Virus record (IMG/VR): IMGVR_UViG_3300030109_004892
Span: 1 to 60,083 of that record
DNA length: 60,083 nucleotides
Origin: a virus
Strand: one strand, 5' to 3'
The notes below the pieces were generated by a model. It searched no databases. It saw nothing but the letters and a program-made list of their open reading frames with translations, and had not been told where the DNA came from. A program made the translations under genes and the position numbers. This document shows, one piece after another, positions 1 through 8,428 of this stretch; positions within the stretch are counted from its first letter, which is position 1; every line of letters starts with the position of its first letter.

Positions 1-1
1 A

Positions 2-70
2 CAAAAGGAGCTAGAGGAAAAGATAGATAAGCGAATTAAAAGAGCGCTAGAAAATCCTCTTGGTGGATAA
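2..70 (+). CDS. C-terminal fragment of a coiled-coil membrane-anchored protein
   Basis: Only the last 22 codons and the TAA are inside the window. The peptide ends in KRIKRALENPLGG. The gene at the far end of the window (59544-60083) ends in the same 22 residues with one Ile/Met difference, so this is the tail of that gene's homologue or of another allele of it. The stop overlaps the ATG of the next gene (TAATG). Function is not known. The full-length version has one N-terminal membrane segment and a long coiled coil. Confidence 0.75.
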   Translation, partial: QKELEEKIDKRIKRALENPLGG

Positions 71-228
71 TGGCAAATAAACAATACAAATGGTTTTTAA
101 CAAAACGCAATAGAGCTATGAAAAAGAATAACCCTATTGCGAAAGAACTATATACTCCTCAATATAAACCAAAAGTTGTAGAGAGTAAAAAGGTATATGA
201 TAGGAAAAATGATGAAAATATCAGATAA
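70..228 (+). CDS. Small basic protein, 52 aa, unknown function
   Basis: The ATG overlaps the stop of the preceding gene (TAATG), which is typical of translational coupling. The protein is rich in Lys, Arg, Asn and Tyr (begins MANKQYKWFLTKRNRAMKK) and has no membrane segment. Its 3' end overlaps the start of the following gene. I do not recognise a named family. It sits in the run of late genes that leads to the neck and tail genes, so a virion-assembly role is possible but unproven. Confidence 0.6.
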   Translation: MANKQYKWFLTKRNRAMKKNNPIAKELYTPQYKPKVVESKKVYDRKNDENIR

Positions 229-604
229 TACAAGTGTAAGTATGCCTATGAGAAATCTTCTCAGCATACTAGGAGCTACAGCTCTGGGTGTGTGGGCTTA
301 TTTTGGCGTGATAGAGCGCTTAAACAACATCGAGACACAAGGTAAGTTAATGTTATCAGACGTTGAAAAAAACACAGAATTTAGAATTAAATGGCCTCGT
401 GGTGAAATGGGTAATTTGCCAGCCGATAGTCAACAAGACATGCTCATTGAATTTATGGCAACACAGATAGAAGCCATGCAAGAAGAAATGGAGGGTATGA
501 TGAGTAACACCGTAAATATAAAAAGAGCACAGCAAGATATAGAAAAATTAATTACAGATACAGAAAAGCTGGAGGACAAAGTGAGGGCCAATGGAAGTCA
601 TTAG
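212..604 (+). CDS. Membrane-anchored coiled-coil protein, 130 aa
   Basis: The protein has a short polar N-terminus, one membrane segment at about residues 15-33 (LLSILGATALGVWAYFG), then a charged helical domain with Met/Glu-rich stretches likely to form a coiled coil. The ATG at 212 is preferred because AGGA lies 6 nt upstream. ATGs at 197 and 209 are in frame and cannot be excluded. The architecture matches the gene at 59544-60083, suggesting a family of inner-membrane coiled-coil proteins in one operon. Lysis or envelope functions (spanin- or holin-accessory-like) are possible, but no diagnostic motif is visible. Confidence 0.7.
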   Translation: MKISDNTSVSMPMRNLLSILGATALGVWAYFGVIERLNNIETQGKLMLSDVEKNTEFRIKWPRGEMGNLPADSQQDMLIEFMATQIEAMQEEMEGMMSNTVNIKRAQQDIEKLITDTEKLEDKVRANGSH

Positions 605-896
605 CGTAATACTCATGTTTGTTTTTGGTAATATGAATGACCAAGCAACTCAAATGACACAGTATATTCCTATGAAGTCATTATCTTCTTGTATGAAAGA
701 AGTACGATTACTTAAAAAGAAAAATACTGGATATGATAAAGATGCTTTCTGTGGTCCTGGTATAGTAGAAATTAAAGATGGTGAAGTAATGGCTCTTTAT
801 AATGAAATACCAGAAGGTGCCACGATGGTAAAAAAAGATATAGATGCAGCAGCATTTGAGCGATGGTCTTTAAGAGCAAAAGCGAAGTGGGATTAA
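591..896 (+). CDS. Hypothetical protein with hydrophobic N-terminus, 101 aa
   Basis: It overlaps the previous gene by 14 nt and the next by 3 nt, so it belongs to the same operon. The first 13 residues (MEVISVILMFVFG) could be a weak signal or membrane anchor. Cys at about 33 and 54 could form a disulfide in the periplasm. The C-terminal half is acidic and then basic. I do not recognise the family. Confidence 0.65.
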   Translation: MEVISVILMFVFGNMNDQATQMTQYIPMKSLSSCMKEVRLLKKKNTGYDKDAFCGPGIVEIKDGEVMALYNEIPEGATMVKKDIDAAAFERWSLRAKAKWD

Positions 897-967
897 TGGA
901 ACCAGTAACAGTAATTTATATTATTTTTGGAACTTTATGGGTTATGGGTGCTATTACTTATTTATAA
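896..967 (+). CDS. Very small single-pass membrane protein, 23 aa
   Basis: The ATG overlaps the TAA of the gene before (TAATG). Almost the whole product is one hydrophobic segment (VTVIYIIFGTLWVMGAITYL). Tight coupling on both sides argues that it is a real micro-gene. Function is unknown. Such peptides in phage operons are often holin or antiholin accessories, but that is a guess. Confidence 0.5.
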   Translation: MEPVTVIYIIFGTLWVMGAITYL

Positions 968-970
968 AAT

Positions 971-1111
971 ATGGCTCAAAAAATACCATCAAACGAATAT
1001 TTTACTCCAGTTAAAAAAAGAACTTCAATTGGTCATTCTTCAAGATCTAAACCTAAAAATAAACATAAGTTAAAATCATGGAAAAGTTACAACCGACAAG
1101 GCAACAAATAA
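971..1111 (+). CDS. Small basic protein, 46 aa (IGHSSRSKPKNKHK type)
   Basis: It begins 3 nt after the preceding stop and runs 34 nt into the next gene. The product is strongly basic, with the segment TSIGHSSRSKPKNKHK followed by a Trp/Tyr-containing tail ending in YNRQGNK. I recall comparable short proteins from marine phage genomes, always unnamed. Nucleic-acid or virion binding is plausible from the charge only. Confidence 0.6.
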   Translation: MAQKIPSNEYFTPVKKRTSIGHSSRSKPKNKHKLKSWKSYNRQGNK

Positions 1112-1662
1112 TCGAAGACGTTAGACTTTGGTCTAAACATTTTTTAGAAGTTCCCAACCTCCATTTAGGTGGAGTGCCTGCGTGTCCTTTTGCTAAAAAA
1201 GCTTGGGTAGATAAAAAAGTATGGGTTGCTGTTAAAACCAAACACAGCTCATATAAAAAAGAATTAAATGACCATCTTAAAAATTTAGACTTTACTAAGA
1301 AAGAAATATTAATATTTTGTGACCCTTATTTTAGTTATTCTCCTGATGAACTTCATATGGCTACTGAAGATTTTAATGAATGGTATAATAGAAAAGACTT
1401 CTATTTTATGAGTTTTCATCCTTCTAATCCTGCAACGGAAGAAGAACAAAGGTTCCTTGTTTCCCCAAATAAGGATGTAGATGTATCAGGACCTGATTAT
1501 AAATATTCTATGATGTTGGTACAAAAGTTCTCGCAATTACAGGAAGCTTCTGATAAATTGCACAAGCAAGGTTATTATAAACAATGGCCTGACGAATACT
1601 ATCGAGACGTCGTAGTATCACGTGCTAATAAATACAAACAGATCAATGGAGGTCTATCATGA
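1078..1662 (+). CDS. DUF1415-like protein, 194 aa
   Basis: The spacing of W...NL...CPFAKK near the N-terminus (about residues 18-42), DFNEWY near 98-103 and SFHPSNP near 112-118 resembles DUF1415, a small bacterial family of unknown function with a CPFAK motif and a later FHP motif. The match was judged by eye and is remote. No membrane segment is present. The gene overlaps the preceding one and ends inside the start of the following one, so it is co-translated with virion-type genes. The conserved Cys-Pro-Phe-Ala could be a catalytic or redox Cys. Confidence 0.6.
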   Translation: MEKLQPTRQQIIEDVRLWSKHFLEVPNLHLGGVPACPFAKKAWVDKKVWVAVKTKHSSYKKELNDHLKNLDFTKKEILIFCDPYFSYSPDELHMATEDFNEWYNRKDFYFMSFHPSNPATEEEQRFLVSPNKDVDVSGPDYKYSMMLVQKFSQLQEASDKLHKQGYYKQWPDEYYRDVVVSRANKYKQINGGLS

Positions 1663-2033
1663 TGGGTAAAAAGAAAACTGCTAAAATGAGAGGCGGAGGA
1701 AGAGTTAAAAAAACTGCTAAAATGCGTGGTGGTGGTAAAGTTAAGAAAATGAATATGGGTGGTCGTACAGGCGACATGATGTATTCAAGAGGATACGGAG
1801 TCGATGAAAAAGGAAAACGTATGCCTACTATGTTAATGGATCGTGGTCCAGAAGGCATGAAAAAAGGTGGTAAAGTTAAGAAAAAAAAGCAAGGTTATAA
1901 AGATCGTAAAGATGAATCTATTGCTATGCGTATTAAAAAGAAAAGAACAAAGAAACAATTAAAAGCAAGCAGAAATGAATCTTATGGTAAGTTTGGTAGT
2001 AAAGCCCGTAAAAAAGGCAAGATTAATAAATAA
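1659..2033 (+). CDS. Lys/Arg/Gly-rich protein with GG-V-KK repeats, 124 aa
   Basis: The ATG at 1659 follows GGAGG with a 6-nt spacer. The product is extremely basic and carries three copies of an RGGG/KKGG-[RK]-V-KK motif (MRGGGRVKK, MRGGGKVKK, MKKGGKVKKK). Similar GG-containing motifs recur in several other small proteins of this genome (47069, 51047, 51319). It lies directly upstream of the gp4-like gene. It could be a DNA-condensing or capsid-interior protein, which is inferred from charge and position only. Confidence 0.65.
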   Translation: MMGKKKTAKMRGGGRVKKTAKMRGGGKVKKMNMGGRTGDMMYSRGYGVDEKGKRMPTMLMDRGPEGMKKGGKVKKKKQGYKDRKDESIAMRIKKKRTKKQLKASRNESYGKFGSKARKKGKINK

Positions 2034-2737
2034 TGCCAACTTATGCCAGTACTGCTGATTTTGATCTTTCAATAAGTGAAATTGTTGAAGAGGCTTTTGA
2101 ACGCTGTGGATTACAAGATCGAAGTGGTTATGAATTAAAAACTGCTCGTAGATCTTTAAATCTTTTATTAGCTGAATGGTCTAATAGAGGACTTAATCTA
2201 TGGACTATAAAAAAACAAACTGCTGCGTTAGCAGCAGATACAACCAGTTTATCTGGTACTTCTTTGTATGGTGCAGGAGCAAATGCTGCTTCTGAAATTG
2301 TAGAAATAACAGACATGGTTATTCGTGATTCAAGTAATAATGAATATTCATGTTCTCCCATTAGTCGTTCAACATATTTAAATTATACGGTTAAAACTTC
2401 TAGTGGAAGACCTACTCAATTTTATTTTGAAAAGACTATTAATCCTACTTTGTATTTATATCCGGCAGCGGATGTAGCTTATACTGTAGTTTATTATGCT
2501 ATGTTAAGAATGAAAGATTCTGGTGCTTATACTAATAATGCAGAAATACCTTTTTCTTTTTTACCGTGTTTAACAGCAGGTTTAGCTTATTATATAGCTT
2601 TAAAATATGCTCCTGAAAGAACTCAAATTTTAAAAATAGCTTATGAGGAAGAATTTAGAAGAGCAGCAGATACTAATAGAGGAAATGTAAGTTCACACTT
2701 TGTGCCTAAATTAGGAATTACAGCGGGGACATACTAA
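2033..2737 (+). CDS. P22 gp4-like tail accessory / head-completion protein
   Basis: The product (234 aa) has the N-terminal pattern EEAFERCG...A...LNLLLAEWSNRGLNLWTI, which is characteristic of the P22 gp4 family of packaged-DNA stabilisation / neck proteins that assemble under the portal after DNA packaging. The middle is beta-rich and the C-terminal part is helical (YYIALKYAPE). It overlaps the previous stop by 1 nt and is followed by further neck genes, consistent with the P22-like portal at 47506. The family call rests on motif resemblance. Confidence 0.75.
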   Translation: MPTYASTADFDLSISEIVEEAFERCGLQDRSGYELKTARRSLNLLLAEWSNRGLNLWTIKKQTAALAADTTSLSGTSLYGAGANAASEIVEITDMVIRDSSNNEYSCSPISRSTYLNYTVKTSSGRPTQFYFEKTINPTLYLYPAADVAYTVVYYAMLRMKDSGAYTNNAEIPFSFLPCLTAGLAYYIALKYAPERTQILKIAYEEEFRRAADTNRGNVSSHFVPKLGITAGTY

Positions 2738-3126
2738 TGGGACGTTATTCATCCGGACAATTTGCTTTAAGAATCTCTGATAGAGATGGACAAGCATATC
2801 CATATAATGAAATGGTTCAGGAATGGACAGGAGCCTGGGTTCATATTTCAGAATACGAACCTAAATCTCCTTTATTAAATCCTACTAATCATCCTACCGA
2901 TGCACAATCATTAGAACATGCAAAACCTCAAGTAGTAGATTCTACTGTTGAGGTAGGATTAATTGGAATAGCCGCTAATAATTTTGGAGCTTTAAATGAA
3001 ACAGCTACTCTTTCTGATGGTTCAGTAGTTACTGTTAAAAGTATGATGCCATTAGGTATACAACGACCTTCAAAAATAACTAAGATGCAAAGTTTTATAG
3101 GAAATGTTACAGTGAGTACGTCATGA
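2737..3126 (+). CDS. Conserved phage structural protein, unknown, 129 aa
   Basis: Located between two neck-adaptor genes, with a 1-nt overlap upstream and 4-nt overlap downstream, so it almost certainly belongs to the virion connector module. The N-terminal part (GRYSSGQFALRISDRDGQAYPYNEM) resembles small proteins I have seen beside gp4-like genes in marine phages, where they have no name. Low-complexity Pro/Asn region around residues 48-60. Confidence 0.65.
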   Translation: MGRYSSGQFALRISDRDGQAYPYNEMVQEWTGAWVHISEYEPKSPLLNPTNHPTDAQSLEHAKPQVVDSTVEVGLIGIAANNFGALNETATLSDGSVVTVKSMMPLGIQRPSKITKMQSFIGNVTVSTS

Positions 3127-3788
3127 CCGATTATTCAGATTTAAATGATAATGTAAGAAACTATACAGAAACAGATAATAATATTTTATCTGATAGTATT
3201 ATACAACCTTTTATAAAATCTATTGAGGATCAAGTAATGAGAACAGTAGATCTTACTTATTATCGTAAATATGACACAGCAACATTAACAATAAATAATC
3301 CTTTTTTACCCCTTCCTAGTGATTGGCAAAATACACGTTATGTTCAAATTTTTAATGCCGCTTCAGCAACTCCTGAGAGAACTTACTTGCTACAAAAAGA
3401 TATTTCGTTTATGAATGAATATTGGCCAGATAGAACTGCAACTGGTACCCCTAAGTATTATGCTATGTGGGATCAAGACACGCATTATATTGCGCCAACT
3501 CCCGATGCTGCCCTTACTGTGGAGCTCGCATACACGTACAAGCCTGATGGCTTATCAAGTGGACAAACATCTACTTGGTTAAGTCAAAATGCTCCGAACG
3601 TGCTATTATATGGTTGTATTTTACAAGCACTTGGATACTTGAAAGGTCCGGCAGATATGATACAATATTATGATAAAATGTTTAATCAGTCTATGCAATC
3701 TTTAGCCACATATGAGATGGGGCGTGATCGTAGAGACGAATTTCGGGACGGCGTTATTCGTATCCCTCTCGAATCAAGGAACCCATAG
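3123..3788 (+). CDS. Neck adaptor protein (SU10 adaptor-like), 221 aa
   Basis: The sequence opens with helices (IIQPFIKSIEDQVMRTVDL), followed by a beta-rich middle (LPLPSDW, YVQIFN, Y..YKPDGLS) and a helical C-terminus (LLYGCILQALGYLKG...YYDKMFNQSM). That is the layout of phage adaptor proteins of the SU10 adaptor/gp6-like type that join portal and tail. Its place next to the gp4-like gene supports this. The start overlaps the preceding gene by 4 nt. Confidence 0.65.
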   Translation: MTDYSDLNDNVRNYTETDNNILSDSIIQPFIKSIEDQVMRTVDLTYYRKYDTATLTINNPFLPLPSDWQNTRYVQIFNAASATPERTYLLQKDISFMNEYWPDRTATGTPKYYAMWDQDTHYIAPTPDAALTVELAYTYKPDGLSSGQTSTWLSQNAPNVLLYGCILQALGYLKGPADMIQYYDKMFNQSMQSLATYEMGRDRRDEFRDGVIRIPLESRNP

Positions 3789-3797
3789 GAGATTATT

Positions 3798-4244
3798 ATG
3801 GCAATTACTCAAGCTGTATGCAACAGTTTTAAAGTGGAGATCCTGAAAGGCCTACACAACTTCACGGCAACGACAGGGAACGCTTTTAAATTAGCATTAT
3901 ACGACAACGAAGCGACTTTAAGTAAATCAACAACTGCATTTCAACAAACTGACGAAGTGGGTGCATCAGGCACTTACGCTGAAGGTGGTGGTGCGTTAAC
4001 ATCTGTTACGCCAGCATTATCTACAGACACTGCTGTTTGTGATTTCAGTGATATTTCATTCACAAGTGCAACTATTTCAGCACAAGCTGCTGTAATTTAT
4101 AATAGTTCAACTGTATCTGGTTTGACTACCAATGCGTCCGTTTGTGTATTAGATTTTGGTGCAGTAAAAACTTCGACTTCAGGAACATTTACAATTACGT
4201 TCCCTGCTGCTGAAGCTACTGCTGCAATTTTAAGGATCGCATAA
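3798..4244 (+). CDS. Conserved virion protein, 148 aa (tail- or head-associated)
   Basis: The sequence motif AVCNSFKVEILKGLHNF near the N-terminus followed by FKLALYDNEATLS and a Ser/Thr/Ala-rich beta region is a pattern I recall from marine phage structural operons, without a defined function. GGAG lies 7 nt upstream of the ATG. Its place between neck adaptors and tail fibres suggests a minor tail or decoration component. No enzymatic motif is visible. Confidence 0.65.
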   Translation: MAITQAVCNSFKVEILKGLHNFTATTGNAFKLALYDNEATLSKSTTAFQQTDEVGASGTYAEGGGALTSVTPALSTDTAVCDFSDISFTSATISAQAAVIYNSSTVSGLTTNASVCVLDFGAVKTSTSGTFTITFPAAEATAAILRIA

Positions 4245-4255
4245 GGAGATAAATT

Positions 4256-6028
4256 ATGGCCTCTCTTCAAGGATGGGGCCGACAGACCTGGAGTTCGGGT
4301 GCTTGGGATCAACAAGCACCTGTAGACGCTACAGGTAGTGGTCTCACTTCTACAGTTGGAACTGTATCGCTTTCGACGACAAATATATTTAGCGTAACAG
4401 GAAACCAACTTACATCTAGTATTGGCGACGCTACTCAGGCATCTGAGTATGCAGCGACTGGTAATGCGGTAACAACATCGTTAGGCACAATGCCTAATCC
4501 AACGATTGTTGATGACCAATTATTAACTGGATGGAACAGAGGTGTAGGCACATCAGTACCACTAGGATGGAACGCAGCATCTTGGGGTAATGGCGATTTT
4601 ATTTTAACTACAAGCAACGGATTATCTGGTGCTTCAATGACTTCTTCTCTTGGAGAAGAATCACCAATAATTAGTGTAGACTTTACACCTACTGGAATAG
4701 GTACCACTTCATCTGTAGGAACAGCTACGGCAATTGGTAATCAAATTACAACTCCTAATGGTAATGTTATTACATCATCTTTAGGTACAGAGACTGTAAC
4801 TGGATCTTCAACACATACTCTCACTGGCATAGGATTAACTTCGCAAGTAGGAGATGAAGATGCTCAAGGTGTTCGCCAATCAGGTTGGAACCGTGGAGCA
4901 AACCAAGTTACCGGTGAATTAATTGGTTGGGGTGATAACCTTTGGGGTACTTTAACAACCTCTTATGCTTTAACAGGAGCTCAAGCAACCACAGCAACCA
5001 CAGCCCCTGCGATTAATACAGACTTTAATATTACTGTTACTGGTGTTGGCTTAACTAGTTCAACTGGTGTACTTGGCGGCTTTGCTCAAGCTACTGGCGT
5101 TTCAGCTACATCATCAATAGGAACATTCTCTATATCAGGAGATTCAACATTAACTATCGTTGCTGCTAGTGAACCTGAAATGGATATTTCTACAGGAACC
5201 GCAGTTGTTGAAATTGGTAAAACAGCTTTCCCATCAGGAAATGCTATTAATGCAAGTCTTGGTTCTTTAACTGTAACTGGTACCGGTGTAATTTCGCCAA
5301 CAGGTGTTAATTTAACTGGTAGTATAGGAACTGAAGCAGTATCTACTGATGTCAATGTTGTAGGCGTAGGTGGACTTGTCACAAAAACTGTAACTGTTGT
5401 AAGTACAGCAAGTGGAAATAAATATTTTATTGATGGTGTTCAACAAGAAACTTTAGAGTTAGCTGAAGGAAACACATATAAATTTGATCAGTCAGATAAT
5501 ACTAATGATGGACATCCATTCCGTTTTTCTACAACATCAGACGGCACACACGGTGGAGGGTCTGAATATACAACTGGTGTAACAACAAATGGAACTCCAG
5601 GTAACGCAGGAGCATATACTCAAATAACTATAGCTTCTAGTGCACCAACTCTTTATTACTATTGTACTCAACATCCAGGCATGGGTGGTCAAGCTAATAC
5701 CCCTGCTTCTGATGGAAATGAATTTACTGCAAACGGCGCAACCAGTAATGTGGGATCTGCTACAATTAGTGGCGGAGCAACTGTTTCAGCAAGTGGAAAT
5801 GGATTAACTTCATCACTAGGTGAAGAAACACAAGAAACTAGCTATGAAGCACCTAGCGTTCAAGCGGTTGCAGATGTTGGTAATCCTACTATTAATATAA
5901 GTGTGGACTTTACACCTACTGGAGTTTCTGCTACAAGTAGTACAGGAACTTTACAAGGTACTTTTTGGAATGTTGTAGATGATTCTAACTCAGCAATAAG
6001 TTGGACGGAAGTCCATAAAGCTGCATAA
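4256..6028 (+). CDS. Repeat-rich tail protein with cupredoxin-like domain, 590 aa
   Basis: Most of the protein consists of short beta repeats of the form TG-x-G-(L/V/A)-T-S-S-x-G, separated by Trp-containing linkers such as GWNRG and GWG. Residues about 378-483 form a different domain: YFIDGVQQETLELAEGNTY, then GHPFRF (His420), then LYYYCTQHPGMGG (Cys470, His473, Met476). The Cys-x2-His-x2-Met spacing is that of amicyanin-type blue copper sites. The gene lies upstream of an S74 fibre, so it is probably a tail or receptor-contact protein. Copper binding is an inference from the ligands. AGGAG precedes the ATG. Confidence 0.75.
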   Translation: MASLQGWGRQTWSSGAWDQQAPVDATGSGLTSTVGTVSLSTTNIFSVTGNQLTSSIGDATQASEYAATGNAVTTSLGTMPNPTIVDDQLLTGWNRGVGTSVPLGWNAASWGNGDFILTTSNGLSGASMTSSLGEESPIISVDFTPTGIGTTSSVGTATAIGNQITTPNGNVITSSLGTETVTGSSTHTLTGIGLTSQVGDEDAQGVRQSGWNRGANQVTGELIGWGDNLWGTLTTSYALTGAQATTATTAPAINTDFNITVTGVGLTSSTGVLGGFAQATGVSATSSIGTFSISGDSTLTIVAASEPEMDISTGTAVVEIGKTAFPSGNAINASLGSLTVTGTGVISPTGVNLTGSIGTEAVSTDVNVVGVGGLVTKTVTVVSTASGNKYFIDGVQQETLELAEGNTYKFDQSDNTNDGHPFRFSTTSDGTHGGGSEYTTGVTTNGTPGNAGAYTQITIASSAPTLYYYCTQHPGMGGQANTPASDGNEFTANGATSNVGSATISGGATVSASGNGLTSSLGEETQETSYEAPSVQAVADVGNPTINISVDFTPTGVSATSSTGTLQGTFWNVVDDSNSAISWTEVHKAA

Positions 6029-6078
6029 AAGTTTTGACAAACTTTATTTTAACTAATAATAATTATATAGGAGATTAA

Positions 6079-7416
6079 ATGAGTTCAACATATTCAACAA
6101 GTTTGAGAATAGAGCTTCAAGCTACTGGTGCAAATTCAGGAACTTGGGGAACTATTACGAACAATAACTTTTCACAATCATTAGAGTTTTCGATTGCTGG
6201 AGTAACTAATGTTGCATGTGGAGATGCTGCTGTAACTACACTTACAAATGGCGATGGCCCACAATCACAAGCAAATAACCAAGCAAGAAATGCTCACATA
6301 AGACTTACAGGTGCACACGGTGCAGTAAGAATAGCTCAATTTCCAGCTACTCAAAAAGTTTATTTAATTACTAACGCAACTACAGATTCTGGATCTTCTG
6401 GTCCTTATGCAATGACTTGCAGATTAGGTGCTTCAGGTAATACAATTTCAATAGCTAACGGAGCAACAAGACTTGTTTCAACTGATGGCACAAACTGGTA
6501 TGATGTTTTTGCTGCTGGTGGAGTTTATGGTGGTGGTTTCTTAGCTGATAGCGCAGTAGACGTTAATGGAAAAGAATTAATTTTAGATGCAGATGCAGAC
6601 ACAAGTTTAACAGCAGACACAGATGATCAAATAGATGTAAAAATAGCTAACATAGATGTTGCTACTCTTACTACTGCAAATTCTGGTGACTTAGTAATTA
6701 CAAATGCAGTTCAAGATAAAGATTTTGTAGTTAAAGGTGATGACAATGGCGGTGCTATTACTGCACTAACACTTGATATGTCAGAAGCTGGAGCAGCAGA
6801 ATTTAATTCAACTGTTACTGCAACTCAAGGTATTTTTACAGCAGGAGCACAAGTTAAAAATGGTGCTACAGGCGCAGGTTTTATAGAATTTTATGAAGAC
6901 TCAGATAATGGAACAAATAAAGTTACTTTCGCAGGTCCTTCAGCAACAGCAGATGTAACTATTACACTGCCAGCACAAGCAGGCACAGTGGTTGTTTCAA
7001 ACACAACGGCTGGTAATGATGTTCAATTAGATTCTTTAGGTATTGCGACAGCAGCTTCAGGAACAGCAGGCGAGATTAGAGCAACAAATGATGTAACTGC
7101 TTTTTATTCTTCTGACGTTTCACTTAAAGAAAACATAGTTAACATTCCTTCACCAATGGATTTAGTTTCAAAATTAAATGGTGTTCTATTTGATTGGAAA
7201 AAAGATTATATAGATCAAAAAGGCGGAGAAGATGGTTATTTTGTTCGTAAAAAAGATGTTGGAGTTCTTGCACAAGATGTAGAAAAAGTCTTACCTGAAA
7301 TAGTAGGAACAAGAGATGATGGAATTAAAGCTGTTAAATATGATCGTTTAACTTCTTTGTTAATTGAATGTGTAAAAGACTTGCAAGGACAAATAGATAA
7401 ACTAAAAAGGAGTTAA
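6079..7416 (+). CDS. Tail fibre with S74 intramolecular chaperone domain, 445 aa
   Basis: The N-terminal region starts STYSTSLRIELQATGANSGTWG, which is common in fibre proteins of marine phages. The C-terminal ~100 residues carry the peptidase S74 signature: SSDVSLKENI, then FDWKKDY, VGVLAQDVEKVLPEIV, and YDRLTSLLIECVKDLQ. In this family the Ser of SDxxxK and the Lys five residues later cut the chaperone off after trimerisation, and both are present here. The middle (residues ~60-340) is a beta-rich shaft. GGAG lies 6 nt upstream of the ATG. Likely role: host receptor binding. Confidence 0.85.
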   Translation: MSSTYSTSLRIELQATGANSGTWGTITNNNFSQSLEFSIAGVTNVACGDAAVTTLTNGDGPQSQANNQARNAHIRLTGAHGAVRIAQFPATQKVYLITNATTDSGSSGPYAMTCRLGASGNTISIANGATRLVSTDGTNWYDVFAAGGVYGGGFLADSAVDVNGKELILDADADTSLTADTDDQIDVKIANIDVATLTTANSGDLVITNAVQDKDFVVKGDDNGGAITALTLDMSEAGAAEFNSTVTATQGIFTAGAQVKNGATGAGFIEFYEDSDNGTNKVTFAGPSATADVTITLPAQAGTVVVSNTTAGNDVQLDSLGIATAASGTAGEIRATNDVTAFYSSDVSLKENIVNIPSPMDLVSKLNGVLFDWKKDYIDQKGGEDGYFVRKKDVGVLAQDVEKVLPEIVGTRDDGIKAVKYDRLTSLLIECVKDLQGQIDKLKRS

Positions 7417-7418
7417 TA

Positions 7419-8420
7419 ATGCCTACTCCCAGTGCACCTAATGCAATATCACTCTCAGACGTAAACGACGAACTAGGTAATTCATCAACTGCTCAAATTA
7501 ATATGAGCGCTGCAGCAGTTAGAAGTTTAGCAGGAATTGGTTCTGCACCCGCAGTAATAACAATGGACGATCTTAGAGGCGTATCTGCTGAATATGACAT
7601 AGATTATTTATCAGTTGCAGGTGGCGGATCTGGTGGAACAGCTGAAGGATATTCAAATGGTACAACAGGTGGTTCTGGAGCAGGTGGCATGCTTACAGGA
7701 ACATTTACAGGAATTACCAGTGGAGGAACTCTTACAGTCACCGTTGGTGGCGGAGGAGCTGCAAGATCTGGTGGACAAAACGATGGAAACGCTGGATCAA
7801 ATTCTGGAATAGCTTCACCTTTAATTACAAACGTTACTTCTATTGGTGGCGGATATGGAGGTGGCGGTGGAAGTGATGACCCTGGTGGTGTTGGTGGTTC
7901 TGGTGGGGCAGCTTCAAGCTATCCTGGACCAGGAAATGCTGGTGCTGCTGGTACATCTGGTCAAGGCAATTCTGGTGGAACATCAAATACAGACAACAAC
8001 CGTGGCTCTGGTGGCGGCGGTGGAAAAGGCAATCCTGGAGGAAACTCATCAAGTCACTCTACCCCAGGCGGTGGTGGCGCTGGAGGATCAAGCAGTATAC
8101 AAGGCTCTCCTGCTACTTTTGCAGGTGGCGGTGGCGGTGGCGGCTCTAGTAGTAATAATGGTGGCTCCGGTGGTTCTGGCGGGGGAGGTACTGGTGGAAA
8201 AACTGATACTGGACAATCAGGAACTGCAAACACAGGCGGTGGTGGCGGTGGTGCTGGAAACAGTAGTGGTGATACATCAGGTGCAGGTGGTTCTGGCGTT
8301 GTAATTTTAAGTGTACCTACAGATAATTATTCAGGAACAACAACAGGTTCTCCAACAGTAACAACAAGTGGAACTAATACCATTATTAAATTTACTGGTT
8401 CAGGAACCTTAACAACTTAG
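7419..8420 (+). CDS. Glycine-rich tail adhesin, 333 aa
   Basis: After an N-terminal ~60-residue segment (ISLSDVNDELG...ITMDDLRG) the protein continues YLSVAGGGSGG and then a long region of glycine runs separated by short Ser/Asn/Thr stretches, ending in a beta segment (GSGVVILSVP). This is the glycine-rich domain of phage tail tips, comparable in style to the polyglycine adhesins of T4-like gp38. It follows the S74 fibre by 2 nt. It probably supplies variable receptor specificity. The GGTGGC repeats create long spurious frames on both strands. Confidence 0.75.
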   Translation: MPTPSAPNAISLSDVNDELGNSSTAQINMSAAAVRSLAGIGSAPAVITMDDLRGVSAEYDIDYLSVAGGGSGGTAEGYSNGTTGGSGAGGMLTGTFTGITSGGTLTVTVGGGGAARSGGQNDGNAGSNSGIASPLITNVTSIGGGYGGGGGSDDPGGVGGSGGAASSYPGPGNAGAAGTSGQGNSGGTSNTDNNRGSGGGGGKGNPGGNSSSHSTPGGGGAGGSSSIQGSPATFAGGGGGGGSSSNNGGSGGSGGGGTGGKTDTGQSGTANTGGGGGGAGNSSGDTSGAGGSGVVILSVPTDNYSGTTTGSPTVTTSGTNTIIKFTGSGTLTT

Positions 8421-8428
8421 GATTATGT

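Noticed and set aside
7615-8304. Long alternative frames on both strands in the Gly-rich adhesin gene
   Set aside because: They result from GGTGGC-type repeats. Their composition (Val/Leu/Gln- or His/Gln-rich) is that of repeat translation.
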